Origin: Diplolepis rosae
Lineage: Eukaryota > Arthropoda > Insecta > Hymenoptera > Diplolepididae
Length of the DNA stretch: 64,000 nt
Reading direction: 5' to 3'
NCBI GenBank assembly: GCA_030998225.1
Contig: JAPYXD010000714.1
Span: forward strand, 4,712,001-4,776,000
The notes under the pieces were generated by a model. That model was not told the DNA's origin, ran no database searches, and saw only the letters and a program-made list of their open reading frames with translations. The translations under genes were made by a program, and so were the position numbers. Within the stretch, counting starts at the first letter, position 1, and the number at the start of each line of letters is the position of its first letter. Positions 1 to 8,460 of the stretch are shown one piece after another.

Positions 1-172
1 TTTCGTGAATATTTTCTCTTTATGATAACGCGTTTCCCTTTTTGCAGATTTACTCGCACCCCTAACAAAAATTCGAAAATATATTTTGTCCTTCAAGCCG
101 GGTTTCGTTAAGGATATCGATTTTGAACTTAAGAAAAATTAGGTTCTACTGAGTTTTGTAAATACTTGTATA

Positions 173-704
173 TCAAGTGTACAAATAAGTATCTGCCATT
201 TGACAAAATATGGCGTCACCAGTAAGTTTTAGTTGAAATTGACAGATGTAAAACGTCACTGTCGCAACATTGGACATCTGTCAACTACATAACTTTGTAA
301 TATTAGTAACTTTCTACCAGTATTATATATTATTTTGTGTGCCAGAATGTCGAGTTTTGAGCAAAATAAACGTCATTTGCGGAAACTTTTGATTTATTTC
401 TTCAATTTGAAGAAATCTGCAGCTGAGGTGCATCGATTGCTTGTAGAAATATATGACAAGGCAGCTTTAAGTGAGCGAAGTTGTCGTGTGTGGTTTCAAA
501 AGTTTAAGAACAGTGAATTTGATATCGAAGGCAAAAAACGTAGCGGAAGGCCGCAAGTGTACGAAGACGTGGAATTGGAGGCATTCTTGGATGAAGATTT
601 GTGCCAAACGTAAGAAGAACAATACGATGGACAATACTTCGAATAAAACATAAGGTTCTGTTCTTTCACAATAATTTTCTTCCTTTGGGCAACCCATCTT
701 GAAT
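173..704 (+). mobile_element. mariner-like element, internally deleted
   Basis: This is a short, non-autonomous relative of the mariner at 2672-3582. The proposed 5' end follows a TA at 171-172, and the first ~30 bp can be aligned with the 5' TIR of the second copy. The leader (about 200-345) also aligns with that copy, including the shared words AAAACGTCA and GGCTC/GGCGTC plus CAGTAAGT. The element keeps the transposase N-terminus and the last few codons but lacks the middle, so it is about 530 bp instead of the usual ~1.3 kb. The 3' end is uncertain: the CTTGA at 698-702 mirrors the 5' end (TCAAG), but the TIR is poorly preserved and TA only follows at 705-706. Confidence 0.7.
347..646 (+). 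pseudogene. mariner transposase remnant (N-terminus joined to C-terminal tail)
   Basis: The frame starts MSSFEQNKRHLR, the usual mariner beginning, and covers the first helix-turn-helix region (LIYFFNLKKSAAEVHRLLVE, then RSCRVWFQKFK) and the GRP linker. A stop TAA (611-613) stands where mariners have a Gln codon after Cys-Gln-Thr. Reading through it, two Glu codons join in frame to DGQYFE and a final stop at 644-646, which is the conserved mariner C-terminus. About 240 central codons, including the whole D,D34D catalytic domain, are therefore missing. It cannot be a transposase; the DNA-binding domain might survive as a ~90-residue peptide. The upstream ATG at 335 is less likely because family members start at the MSSF Met. 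Confidence 0.85.
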
Positions 705-786
705 TATCCATGGAGTTCAAATCGTGAATAAGAACGAGCTAAGTATATATTTGGATAAAAATATATAACACGAAAATGGAATAGCT

Positions 787-839
787 AGCCAGGGACCTCA
801 GCGTTATCTAACAGTGTTTGCTGAGGAATAACCCTGGCT
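787..839. repeat. nested inverted repeat (two stacked stems)
   Basis: The outer arms AGCCAGGG (787-794) and CCCTGGCT (832-839) are perfect reverse complements. Inside them lie CCTCAGC (796-802) and GCTGAGG (820-826), also perfect. Together they form a two-stem hairpin with a 17-nt loop. It sits just upstream of the R1-like fragment and close to the 3' end of the first mariner. It could be the terminal hairpin of an unrecognised element; no protein signature supports a name. Confidence 0.6.
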
Positions 840-914
840 TTGTAAAAGATTCGGTGAATGAGGCAACTGAGGTGTTGAGCGGTATGCTCAGCACCCATAA
901 ATGCATCCTAGAAA

Positions 915-954
915 GCGGGGTGGGAATCCAGAAGAAGCTGGAATCCCACCCCGC
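915..954. repeat. 17-bp inverted repeat with 6-nt loop
   Basis: Arms at 915-931 and 938-954 match at 16 of 17 positions around the loop AAGAAG. The arms are G/C-rich (GCGGGGTGGGAA...), unlike the AT-rich surroundings. The hairpin lies immediately 5' of the gag zinc-knuckle region of the R1-like fragment, so it may have arisen by foldback rearrangement of that element, or it may be a structured RNA segment. Confidence 0.65.
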
Positions 955-969
955 CTCAAAAAAGAGCCT

Positions 970-1193
970 GTCGAGGTTGCCCGGTGCTTCAGGTGCCAGG
1001 GATATGGCCATGTGTCGTCTGCTTGAAGTGTGGGGGCGCGTCGCACGTGGCCAAGGAGTGCAAGGCTCAACCTAAGTGCCTGACATGTGCCGATAGGGGT
1101 GAAAAAGATGTCACTCATGCTTCGGGGAGCGGTTCTTGCCCAATATTTAGGGTGGAGCTCCAGAGGTTGAAAGTGGAAAGGGGTGGAAAGTGA
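970..1193 (+). pseudogene. R1-clade-like non-LTR retrotransposon, gag (ORF1) C-terminal fragment
   Basis: Two canonical CX2CX4HX4C zinc knuckles can be read. The first (from 985) is CFRCQGYGHVSSA, whose last Cys is lost through a frameshift near 1019. The second (from 1020, one frame over) is CLKCGGASHVAKEC. A third, looser Cys/His cluster follows (CLTC, then His and Cys). This chain of knuckles at the end of ORF1 is typical of R1/LOA/Jockey-type retrotransposons, where it binds RNA in the ribonucleoprotein particle. ORF1 ends at TGA 1191-1193. The N-terminal part of gag is not recognisable. The fragment is dead. Confidence 0.75.
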
Positions 1194-1445
1194 AGTTTCC
1201 ACAGCTCAACCTCGGGAAAGGGAAGGAAGCCCAGAACCTTCTGATGCAGACTGCCAAGGAGAGGGGGACCGATGTGTTGCTCATTAGTGAGCAACACAAA
1301 TGGTCTGAAAACTCTGCTTGGTACCAGGATGCATCACGGAGGGCTGGGATCCTTGTTTGTAGCCCCGATTTGAACATCGGGGATTTCCTGGAGATAGACG
1401 CGGGGTCATCCCCTAGAGAGGATCCTCCCGATCCTGACATAAAAG
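1190..1445 (+). pseudogene. R1-clade-like non-LTR retrotransposon, ORF2 endonuclease N-terminus
   Basis: The frame from about 1193 reads LNLGKGKEAQNLL, then ERGTDVLLISEQ, WYQDASRRAGILV. This is the first part of an APE-like endonuclease domain of R1-type ORF2: the LNL...A..LL helix and the D-V-L-L-I-S-E-Q strand, which contains the metal-binding Glu. It overlaps the ORF1 stop by a few bases, as is usual between ORF1 and ORF2. Homology fades after about 1400 (DFLEIDAG), so only ~65 codons of a ~1000-codon ORF2 remain. The following codons up to a stop at 1481-1483 are unassigned. Confidence 0.75.
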
Positions 1446-1629
1446 GAGAAAATCTTTCAAGGAGAGAAGTGTTGAGTTTCTGACGTATCAATTATTCTAA
1501 ATTTGTTCTTATAAATAATTATGTTTGCAACAAGAAAGCAATCGTATATTATTTTGTCTTTTTTATTCTTGAATGTTGTTATTTTCGCATATCTGAAATA
1601 CAGACATCCCCAAAATGGCCAATTTTTAT
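1446..1629. other. unassigned AT-rich spacer
   Basis: AT-rich sequence between the R1-like scrap and the minus-strand pseudogene. No repeat ends, RNA gene or supported reading frame is visible. Confidence 0.5.
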
Positions 1630-1970
1630 TTATATTCATTCTCACTGTGCAGCAGAACAGCCTTTAAGCTCACTTTCGATCAGTCGATGAACAATCTGAA
1701 TTGCTCTGGAGAATAATTTGGAAGATCATGAGCTTTCATTAAGTTTGGTACACCCGTACAGTACATCAGAGACGATTATTGTGTAAAAAATTGGAGGAAC
1801 TCTTGTTTACTAGATTTGTACCAAGAAAATGTTACATCTGAAGCCAACAAGTTATTTTCCCGCAGCCTCGATCTTAGAAGCTTTGCCGCTTTCTTAGGTA
1901 AGTTTACATCCCTAACAAGATCGTTCAATTCATGCTGAGTCAGAGTGACAACAAATGACGGTCGGGACAA
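1630..1970 (-). pseudogene. pseudogene of a widespread uncharacterised arthropod protein family
   Basis: Read on the minus strand from about 1970 down, the protein runs LTQHELNDLVRDVNLPKKAA, LLRSRLRENNLLA, FSWYKSSKQEFLQFF. After a stop (TAA at 1776-1778) it continues in the same frame with SSLMYCTGVPNLMKAHDLPN, SPEQFRLFID, another stop (TGA), then SKVSLKAVLLHSEN. From memory, this order (LNDLVRDLNL, SRLKE.NLL, F/WYR...FF, LVYC.D, RLFID, LKAVLLHNGN) marks an uncharacterised family found in very many copies in arthropod genomes. The function is unknown to me and the copy number suggests spread with mobile elements. Two in-frame stops and missing ends make this copy inactive. Confidence 0.65.
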
Positions 1971-2671
1971 GAACTGGAATGGAACAAATGGACGTCCGCT
2001 AACTGATTGGGTTCCTGTGATGAAATGAGATTATGATAGAATTCATGATTTTCACATTTGCATTTCTTTCGTTTAGTCAAACTTGAGTTAGTTATAAGAG
2101 GGTGATAGATTTTGACGGACAGTTTTTGATGTCCAGCTCCAAATTCTTTTGTTTTTTGATATATTGAAGAGGATAAAAAATAAGCAATGCGTGTTTTTTC
2201 ATTTCGGCCCTTTCTCACATTTAAGGGGTAAAACTACAATATTTGTTCATTTTATTTTGCTTTACAAGCTTGCTATACATCAATTTTAAGTCAAAAATTG
2301 ATACCTTTTTTGCCACCAATCACCCTTATTTATGTTGTAAACTACCCTTAGTGAAAAAATACGTGTAAAAATAAATTAAAATATTCATTTCATTAAAAAG
2401 AAATGAATGAATGTTATTTCGTGATGCCAGAATAGTGACTGAACAACTTATCACCATGACCAAGGGTGAACTACCCCTAATTAACTAGTTACATCTGTCT
2501 TCCAATAAAAAATTCAAGAGATGCATAATGCTTGGACACAGGGTTGTAGAAATAGTAATTAGTCAATTGACAACTAATTCATTAAAGTCCAAGTATCAAT
2601 GGAAATTTCTCTAATTAACAATTAAAGATTAATTTTTAACTAAAATTTCTTGAATTGCGATCTAAAAATTA
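1971..2671. other. AT-rich spacer, possible upstream piece of the preceding pseudogene
   Basis: On the minus strand an open stretch of 92 codons (2218 down to 1940) overlaps the upstream end of the orphan-family pseudogene in another frame. It is rich in Lys, His, Cys and Ser (RKKCKCENHEF). It could be a frameshifted upstream part of the same protein, but I cannot confirm this. From 2220 to 2671 the sequence is very AT-rich without a recognised gene; the 10-bp palindrome GTCAATTGAC lies near 2563. Confidence 0.35.
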
Positions 2672-3582
2672 TTAGGTACGCAACTAAGTTCTCGCTATTT
2701 GTGAATAGATGGCTCCAGCAGTAAGTGCTGGTCGATTTTGACATATCCAAAACGTCATGAACCAAGCTTAGACATATGGTAAACAAACCGTTTTGACACA
2801 TTAGTGATTTTGTTTTGGCGTCATATACTTTTGGTTGTGTGAAAATGTCTGATTTTGTGCTAAATAATCATCATTTGCGGGAAGTGTTGATTCACTTCTT
2901 TTATTCAAAGAAAACGGCAGCTGAAGCGGATGGAAAGATCCAAAAAGTTAACGGAGATGTTGCTCTAAGTAAAACAACGTGCCGTGATTGGTTCCGTCGA
3001 TTCAAAGACGGTGATTTCGATGTTGACGACCATCCGCGTGAAGGAAGGCCAAAAACCTTCGAAGAAACACATGTTATATATTATGAGCTGTTGAAACCGA
3101 ACGAAACCATTACTGGGGAACGGTATCGAACGCGATTGATGCGTTTGAGCCGAACACTACGCAATAAACGGCCATAATACGAGCAAAGGCATGAAAAAGT
3201 GATTCTACAGCATAACAACGCTCGGCCTCACGTTGCCAAACCCGTTAAAACCTACCTGAAAACGCTCAAATGGGAAGTCCTGCCCCACCCGCCGTATTCC
3301 CCAGATATAGCTCCATCCAATTATTACTTGTTTCAGTAGATGGCACATGGCCTGGCTGATCAGCGATTCCGCCCATATGAAGACATCGAAAAATGGCTTG
3401 ATTCGTGGATAGCCTCAAAAGATGAACACTTTTACCGTAAGGGTATTTGAGCTCTACCAGAAAGATGCGCAAAAGTTGTAGCTAACGATGGACAATACTT
3501 TGAATGATTAATTTTAACCATTTTTTCACAATAAAGTTACATTTTTATGAAAAAAACAGCGGGAACTTAGTTGCGAACATAA
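2672..3582 (+). mobile_element. mariner-like element with TIRs and TA duplications, internally deleted
   Basis: The 5' end TTAGGTACGCAACTAAGTTC (2672 on) is the reverse complement of the 3' end (GAACTTAGTTGCGAACATAA, ending 3582) with about three mismatches in the first ~25 bp. TA flanks both ends (2670-2671 and 3583-3584), the target duplication of mariner/Tc1 elements. The element is 911 bp against ~1.3 kb for a full mariner, because roughly 390 bp of the transposase gene is missing. The copy is non-autonomous but its ends could still be recognised by a related transposase. Confidence 0.92.
2845..3507 (+). pseudogene. mariner transposase, deleted and with catalytic Asp to Asn changes
   Basis: The start is MSDFVLNNHHLREVLIHFF at 2845; the ATG at 2815 would add ten non-conserved residues. 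The helix-turn-helix region continues through CRDWFRRFKDGDFDV to GRPKTFEE. The frame then jumps to VIYYELLKPNETIT, so the linker and the first catalytic Asp are deleted. In-frame stops lie at 3175-3177, 3337-3339 and 3448-3450. The motif HDNARPH reads HNNARPH (AAC at 3214-3216), and the third catalytic Asp before YYLF is also Asn (AAT at 3319-3321). These two codons are separated by exactly 34 residues, confirming the D,D34D mariner class. The C-terminus is DGQYFE with stop at 3505-3507. Confidence 0.92.
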
Positions 3583-3645
3583 TAATTTTTATGTGCCTCC
3601 GGCGCGTAAGCTAGTTTTTACGCTACAATTGAGAGTAGCATAATG

Positions 3646-3841
3646 TTGTGTATTACAATACAGAGTAATGTAATGTAAAAATTGAACTGCGCATGTGCCT
3701 ATAGCCATACAGCGTAGCGCAATCTTCTTCTTCTTATTCTTCTTCTTCGTACAGCATTGGCACCGTACTGACAAAGCCTTGTACATTTTAACTGCGCAGT
3801 TTAATTTTTACATTATACTCCTCTGTATCGTAATACACAAT
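3646..3841. repeat. foldback / MITE-like element with ~48-bp imperfect arms and internal TTC tract
   Basis: The left arm (3646-3693) starts TTGTGTATTACAATACAGAG and ends GAACTGCGCA. The right arm (3793-3841) is its imperfect reverse complement (ACTGCGCAG... to ...TAATACACAA). About 100 bp lie between them, including a (CTT)n-like tract at 3725-3750 and CAGCGTAGCGC. No coding potential is present. The layout suits a small non-autonomous DNA transposon; the target duplication is not clear, so the true ends may lie further out. Confidence 0.7.
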
Positions 3842-4380
3842 ATTTAGTGTGCAGAATCCTACAAAATAACAGTACGAGGGTAGTCCCAAAAGTAGCTGAG
3901 CTAAATAAAAAAAAAAAAACAAAAAAATTGGAAAATATACCTTGATTCATCAACGTAGTCTCTTTTGGCTTGATACACTTTTTTCAGTGATGTTTGATAA
4001 CTTCGATACCCGGTTTATCAATGTATCTGAAATTAATTCTAAATTTTACCATACTCCGTTCTACTAACTTACTAACGACAAATTGTGTCCCCCAAAATGT
4101 CGTCCTTCTTATCTGATGTTTATTGACGCTTCGTGATAATATTGTTCGTAAAACTAATAACTTTATTTAAGTTTTTTTTAAAAAAGGACTTTTCAGGATA
4201 TAATAGAAAAATATAAGTTCTTCACAAATTGTTATCTGTGATAAAAATTAGATCTAAAAACTACGATGTCTGAGGTGAATAGATTTTAATATTTTGTTGA
4301 CTTTGTTTATTTATCAAATGACACTCATCGTTTGTAAAACATTGTTTAAATATGTTTACGGAATGTAATATTTTTTATAC

Positions 4381-4420
4381 TTTGATAAAGACCCAAAGGA
4401 GGTGCCGAAACGTCGGTTTC
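4381..4420 (+). other. PLE-type hammerhead-like motif, degenerate
   Basis: The plus strand reads TTGATAAAGACCC, AAAGGAGGTGCC, GAAACGTCGG. The pair of boxes (CUGAUGA-like, then a short ACC/GGT stem, then GAAAC) resembles the hammerhead ribozyme core that is known from terminal repeats of Penelope-like elements and survives as a decayed signature in many animal repeats. The first box differs from the consensus at two positions and the stem is only about 3 bp, so activity is unlikely. It lies inside the third mariner. Confidence 0.35.
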
Positions 4421-4568
4421 TTTTGTCTTGACTATTTGAATAAACAAAAATTGGACCGTATGGCCGAAAAATTATTTTTCTCCATTTGGAGATATTTCTT
4501 TTCGTTAAAAAAGATGGATCTGTCTTCGCCTTTTTTATGAGCAATTCTTTCCTTTTATATTATCGTTT

Positions 4569-5056
4569 TCACTGTTTCTTTGTCTTGGGTGTGAATTTAT
4601 AGTCCGATTTTTCATCTGTGGTTATAGATCGTCCCGAAAAATCGGCTTTATTGCTGTGAAACATCCCCATGACGCTGTTTTGTTCCTTTGTGAGCAAACG
4701 CGGCACACATCTTGTGCACAGATTTCTCAGGTCCAAATTTTCAGTCAATAAGCGGTGTACAACACTTTTTGAAATGCCTACCATGTCTGCTAGCTCGCGC
4801 ATTCTTAGTTGACGGTCATCCAATACCATTTTGTGGATTTTTTCACTATTTCTTTCGTGGTCACCTCATTTGGTCAACCACTGTGATGTCTTGGCAGCTT
4901 GTATGACCTCGTTTAAACTTTGCCACCCAATATTTTATTGTTGTAGAAGAAGGAGCAGACCCTCAGAGTAGAACCTAGCTTGGCTTTGATATTGGTTGGA
5001 ATAAGACTTTTCAAATAGAAGTATTGTGTCAGATAACGATGACCAATTCTTTTCAT
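4569..5056 (-). pseudogene. mariner transposase N-terminal half
   Basis: On the minus strand the Met at 5056-5054 begins MKRIGHRYLTQYFYLKSLIP. After a frame disruption and stops around 4870-4930, the second helix-turn-helix follows (MVLDDRQLRMRELADMVGIS, KSVVHRLLTENLDLRNLC), then PRLLTKEQ. The stretch ITTDEKSDYKFTPKTKKQ matches the mariner T.DE.W..YTPETK block, so the first catalytic Asp (in TDE) is present, but the Trp after it is lost. A remnant of the next block (KKAKT) is seen near 4535. The second and third catalytic Asp are absent. The gene is inactive. Confidence 0.85.
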
Positions 5057-5237
5057 GCTTACAAATTCACTGAGAGCGTTCATTATCGAAAGCTGTCAAA
5101 CAAATACTATACAAGGTGGCGTCTTTAAACTGATAACTTAAGCTCTATAGGCTCGATATTTTCTACCATAGTTATTGTTTTCAAACAACAACTGCCATCT
5201 ATACGTCAAGTCAGGTACTTCTGCGACCACCTTCATA

Positions 5238-6540
5238 TAACATATAGGAAAGGTAATTATTAATGTGCCGATATAGTTATGAGACAATTACGCCAGAATC
5301 TCCTAATAAAAACAAATTTGGTTTAGTTTATAAAAAATACGTATACATTTCCTAGTTAAACAGACAGTATTTCATTATTTAAAATATAGCTAACAATAAA
5401 TATTCATTTGAAGCTATTTTTGCTAGCTGAATCTTACTTGGGTAAAATATCACAACCCTGACGCATTAGGGAGCCAATGGTGAACCACATACAGTTGAGA
5501 AGTTTGAAGCGATTCTCCAAGTTTTCCGAATTTTGGTTGCATGGATGAGGATTGTACCATTCGTATGGCGTGAATCTAAAATTATAAACTAGCTGTTGTT
5601 ACATTAGTCTCTAATTATTCAAAAATTATTATTAACAAGCAGCTAAATATGGAATTAATTGGTCAATCAAGTCATAATCATTTAATTAATTGATAAATAA
5701 AATTGGGCGAAATTTGTCAACTTTTCCTGAGTTACCAAACAATCCTGCTGTTAATAAGTTATTTTTCATAGATTTGTTATTCTTTTGAAAATATTTTAGT
5801 AAGTGTAAAAAAACGGGATGCAATTGGACCGTCTACAGCAACTAAAGTATAATCATGCATGAGTCTAGTTCCATTCGAAATTTTTACGCACAATAAAAAG
5901 TTTGCCGGAAATTTGTCGGTGATAAAAGTGATGAACAAAATCAGTTCAGTTCCATCCGCACTGCGAAAAGTTCAGCAGTATCTCGGATTGACTTCGAAAA
6001 AAATAGTCTAGACTGTTGCGAGATTTATACAAAATTTGTCTGTAATCGATTTCTTTCCTCATGGAATTTGTCTATGCGAAATTTCAGTCTGGAATCAACC
6101 TCCACTAGTTTATAATTCATACGAAATATAAAACCAGATATAAGTTTGAAATTCCTATGCGTTTGAAAACCTGAAAATGTTTCGAGTTAAAGCAAAAATA
6201 AAAAGGGCATAGCAGGATTAGCATGTATTTGCTGCCCCCGCTCGGATCTGTTTGAGTTTCCCAATGAGTTGACATTGATGCAAGGGTAAATTTCCAAAAT
6301 GATGATCGAAGGGATAGAGCGAGGGTTGACATTTTTTTAGTCTCGGACATATTGATTTGAGTGTCACGTATAAGCGTTCATTTGTTTTCCCACGTCAACT
6401 CTTTTGACGAAGACCTTCAATTAATTTTCCACTTTCTTTTGTCGTTTCTGAATCTTTGTGCGTTTTTATCAAAGTTCGTACAACATTAATTTATTTTGGC
6501 ACTTCACTTGTTTTGGCGAGGACTGTTAAATCACTATAAT
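5238..6540. other. unassigned AT-rich intergenic sequence
   Basis: No gene, RNA gene or transposon protein is recognised. Short frames exist on both strands (for example 6350 down to 6117 on the minus strand), but none has recognisable motifs. The plus-strand stretch around 5860-6090 is locally less AT-rich and open in one frame for ~65 codons; it may be a decayed coding fragment, but I cannot assign it. Confidence 0.4.
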
Positions 6541-6691
6541 TAAGAATGGTCCGGGTGATCGAAATCAAATTTACACACACTGTTTAGTACACTTAGGTTT
6601 ATTTACAATTTATAAACTTAACTTGAAATTGACACAAAATAAATGTTTTAATACTCGATGATTTTGTCACATGTTATAATGTTCAAAATGA

Positions 6692-6857
6692 CCTGGCAGC
6701 CACGAAGCACTCTAAAACTCAAGCATGAGACACCTCACGAAAGAGAAAGTCCACAAGGTACCTTGGAAGCTTGCGGGTTGACTCGAGCTTCAAGGGCGAG
6801 ATTTGACCAAACCTTGTGGACGAGAATGAGTCTCAACTCTCTGGAAAAACTGCCAGG
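6692..6857. repeat. multi-stem nested inverted repeat (~166 bp)
   Basis: Four pairs of arms nest in order: CCTGGCAG (6692-6699) with CTGCCAGG (6850-6857); TGAGAC (6726-6731) with GTCTCA (6830-6835); GTCCACAAGGT (6749-6759) with ACCTTGTGGAC (6811-6821); and CCTTGGAAGCT (6761-6771) with AGCTTCAAGG (6786-6795, one bulge). All are collinear, so the whole segment folds into one long interrupted hairpin. It overlaps an open frame 6658-6879 that has no recognisable domain. It could be a structured RNA, a precursor hairpin or a foldback transposon; nothing identifies it. Confidence 0.6.
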
Positions 6858-6879
6858 TATTCACTCAAATGATTTATGA

Positions 6880-7340
6880 ACTCTTTAATAGGATGCAAAC
6901 TCGTTGATTTTCTCAAAGTGAACAAGGAATTCGTTTCTTTGTTCTCAATTAGAAAAAAACTCACAATCTCAAGAGGTGCTTTAAGCTCATGAACCGACGT
7001 GAAACTGAGACTCTGTTGACGACGAATTGGTCGTCCTCATGGCAAGAAAGATGGCTCAGGAAGGGGTTTTTGTCGAACTCATAACCCATGATCAGAGAGC
7101 CGAAATATTATCAAAGTTTAGACTAAGCGCGATTTAACGTAAACAGCCTTAGCTCTAAGCATGGGCAAAGAAAAGTTATAAGCAAGATCGAATAATTATA
7201 ATAGAAAATAACGTCGTATAAAAAATATTTGATATAGTTTAAATTCATACCTTTATAATTAAACAAGGACCTTCACTTCATTCTTCGCTTCGATTTTTAT
7301 CGATCTTGTTACGTTTCTGTTAAATACAAGTGTAACAAGT
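6880..7340. other. unassigned sequence
   Basis: Moderately AT-rich sequence with no recognised gene. The C/G-containing part 7000-7090 has no homology I recognise. Around 7260-7340 a Lys-rich region precedes the open frame at 7368; it could be a leader, but no promoter can be supported. Confidence 0.35.
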
Positions 7341-7367
7341 TAATAAGAAAAGTGTCGGGGAAAAAAA

Positions 7368-7634
7368 GTGGTTGAGACTGAGAATGGAGCATCGAGTTTA
7401 TCTGACAGGCTTCAAAGAACACTTGTTGTTCACGATGTCTTATGTGGAAAATGTCAAGTTTTCCAATATAAAATGAAAAAACATGATAGTGATGATGATA
7501 TGGAAAATACCTCTTTTAAGAAGGATACATCAGGCCCCCCAAGCTCTAATGCAAATGGCAGCGACAAAGTTTTTGCTACCGGGTTCTGTCCTGAAGCGTC
7601 GATGGCGCCACATGCGCCACTAGCATTATGGTGA
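7368..7634 (+). other. open frame of unknown coding status
   Basis: An 89-codon open stretch that opens with GTG rather than ATG. It contains an acidic, Lys-flanked segment (KKHDSDDDMENTS) and a Ser/Pro/Gly/Asn segment (SGPPSSNANGS). There is one CX2C (LCGKCQ). I recognise no family. The base composition is richer in G/C than the surroundings, which fits a decayed exon or retroelement gag start equally well. No splice sites are supported. Confidence 0.2.
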
Positions 7635-7639
7635 ACGCT

Positions 7640-8450
7640 GTGCCACTGATGAGCCAGTGAACCACACAGATGCATTATGAAAGTGCACGCAGTCCACGCG
7701 TGTGATTTATCGCGAAAAATGAAAAAAAGATTTCTTATGTTGATCGTGACAGAGACTGAAAGGATATTTCCACAAAAAGTTAGTATAAACCACGTGTAAA
7801 TTGAAACAAAAGGTTTATAATATTGAAAAGATAAAGTAGCTTTGAGTTTCGAGATTTTCTTAGCCTCTCTCCTACAGAAGCAAAGAAGTGTATAATGTTT
7901 GAAAAATTATTGCTTCTTATTACTATTTAACGTTGCACTTCTCTTGTTAAAAAGAAAATAGTTCTGCTGTAAAAATTTGTTTAATTTAAGATTTAAAATT
8001 TATTTGAGAAGAAGAATTTTGGCTATTCCTAACCTATCTTTTGTGAACAATGTGAACAACAGCTTGAAAATTATACCTATTTATTGTTGTTTTTTTAAGT
8101 AGAAATCATTTTTGTGCTGTTTTCATTTGTAATAGGAATATAAAAAATTATGTTTCAGACAAATATGGGGAAAAGATGTGCAGTCCTCTTTGCCAATCAA
8201 CAAAAGGACATTTTTTCACATTTTCTCATGCTTCCAGGAACAAAGAGCGTTGTTTACAATGGGTTTCAGCTTGTGGAAATCCTTCTCTCCTTAAAATCCC
8301 GTTTGACAAATTAAAAAATAAGAATTATATCGTGACATGTTTCTGTACATGTTCTTTGTTATATTGACCCACAGTTATAAATCTGTAATATATATTTTGG
8401 CTTGGGGTAAGTTTAGTTTCTAATTATTTATGTCATAGAGGACATAAACA
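7640..8450. other. unassigned AT-rich sequence
   Basis: Mostly AT-rich, with poly-T and poly-A tracts. A 63-codon open stretch (8176-8367) has several Cys residues but no recognisable motif. No RNA gene or repeat end is supported. Confidence 0.35.
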
Positions 8451-8460
8451 TTAAGAAGGC

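Larger units (their letters stand above)
3875..5235 (-). mobile_element. minus-strand mariner-like element, middle replaced by other DNA
   Basis: The inward-reading ends are alike: CGAGGGTAGTCCCAAAAGTA from 3875 on the plus strand and TGAAGGTGGTCGCAGAAGTA from 5235 on the minus strand, with about 17 of 22 matches over the core. TA flanks both ends (3873-3874, 5236-5237). The 1361-bp length is near that of an intact mariner, yet only the transposase N-terminus and a short C-terminal stretch (about 3955-4040, minus strand, RDYVDE) are recognisable. The intervening ~4040-4500 does not read as transposase and contains a PLE-like motif. The simplest view is a deletion plus insertion. It belongs to a different mariner subfamily from the two plus-strand copies. 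Confidence 0.75.

Noticed and set aside
467..720. Minus-strand and alternative-frame open stretches over the first mariner
   Set aside because: Shadows of the transposase frame; the plus-strand frame has clear mariner homology.
4352..4544. Two opposed 62-codon open frames
   Set aside because: They lie in the replaced core of the third mariner and have no family resemblance; only the KKAKT end of the minus-strand frame belongs to the mariner.
6117..6350. Minus-strand open frame of 78 codons
   Set aside because: No recognisable motif, with an aromatic and hydrophobic tail typical of translated AT-rich DNA.
7368..7634. Host gene exon or retroelement gag at the open frame
   Set aside because: No ATG start, no domain and no supported splice sites, so it is listed only as an open stretch of unknown status.
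7640..7660. CTGATGAG followed by CCAGTGAAC as a possible hammerhead core
   Set aside because: There is no room for stem II and the GAAA box is absent (GAAC). The CACTG/CAGTG arms form only a small hairpin.
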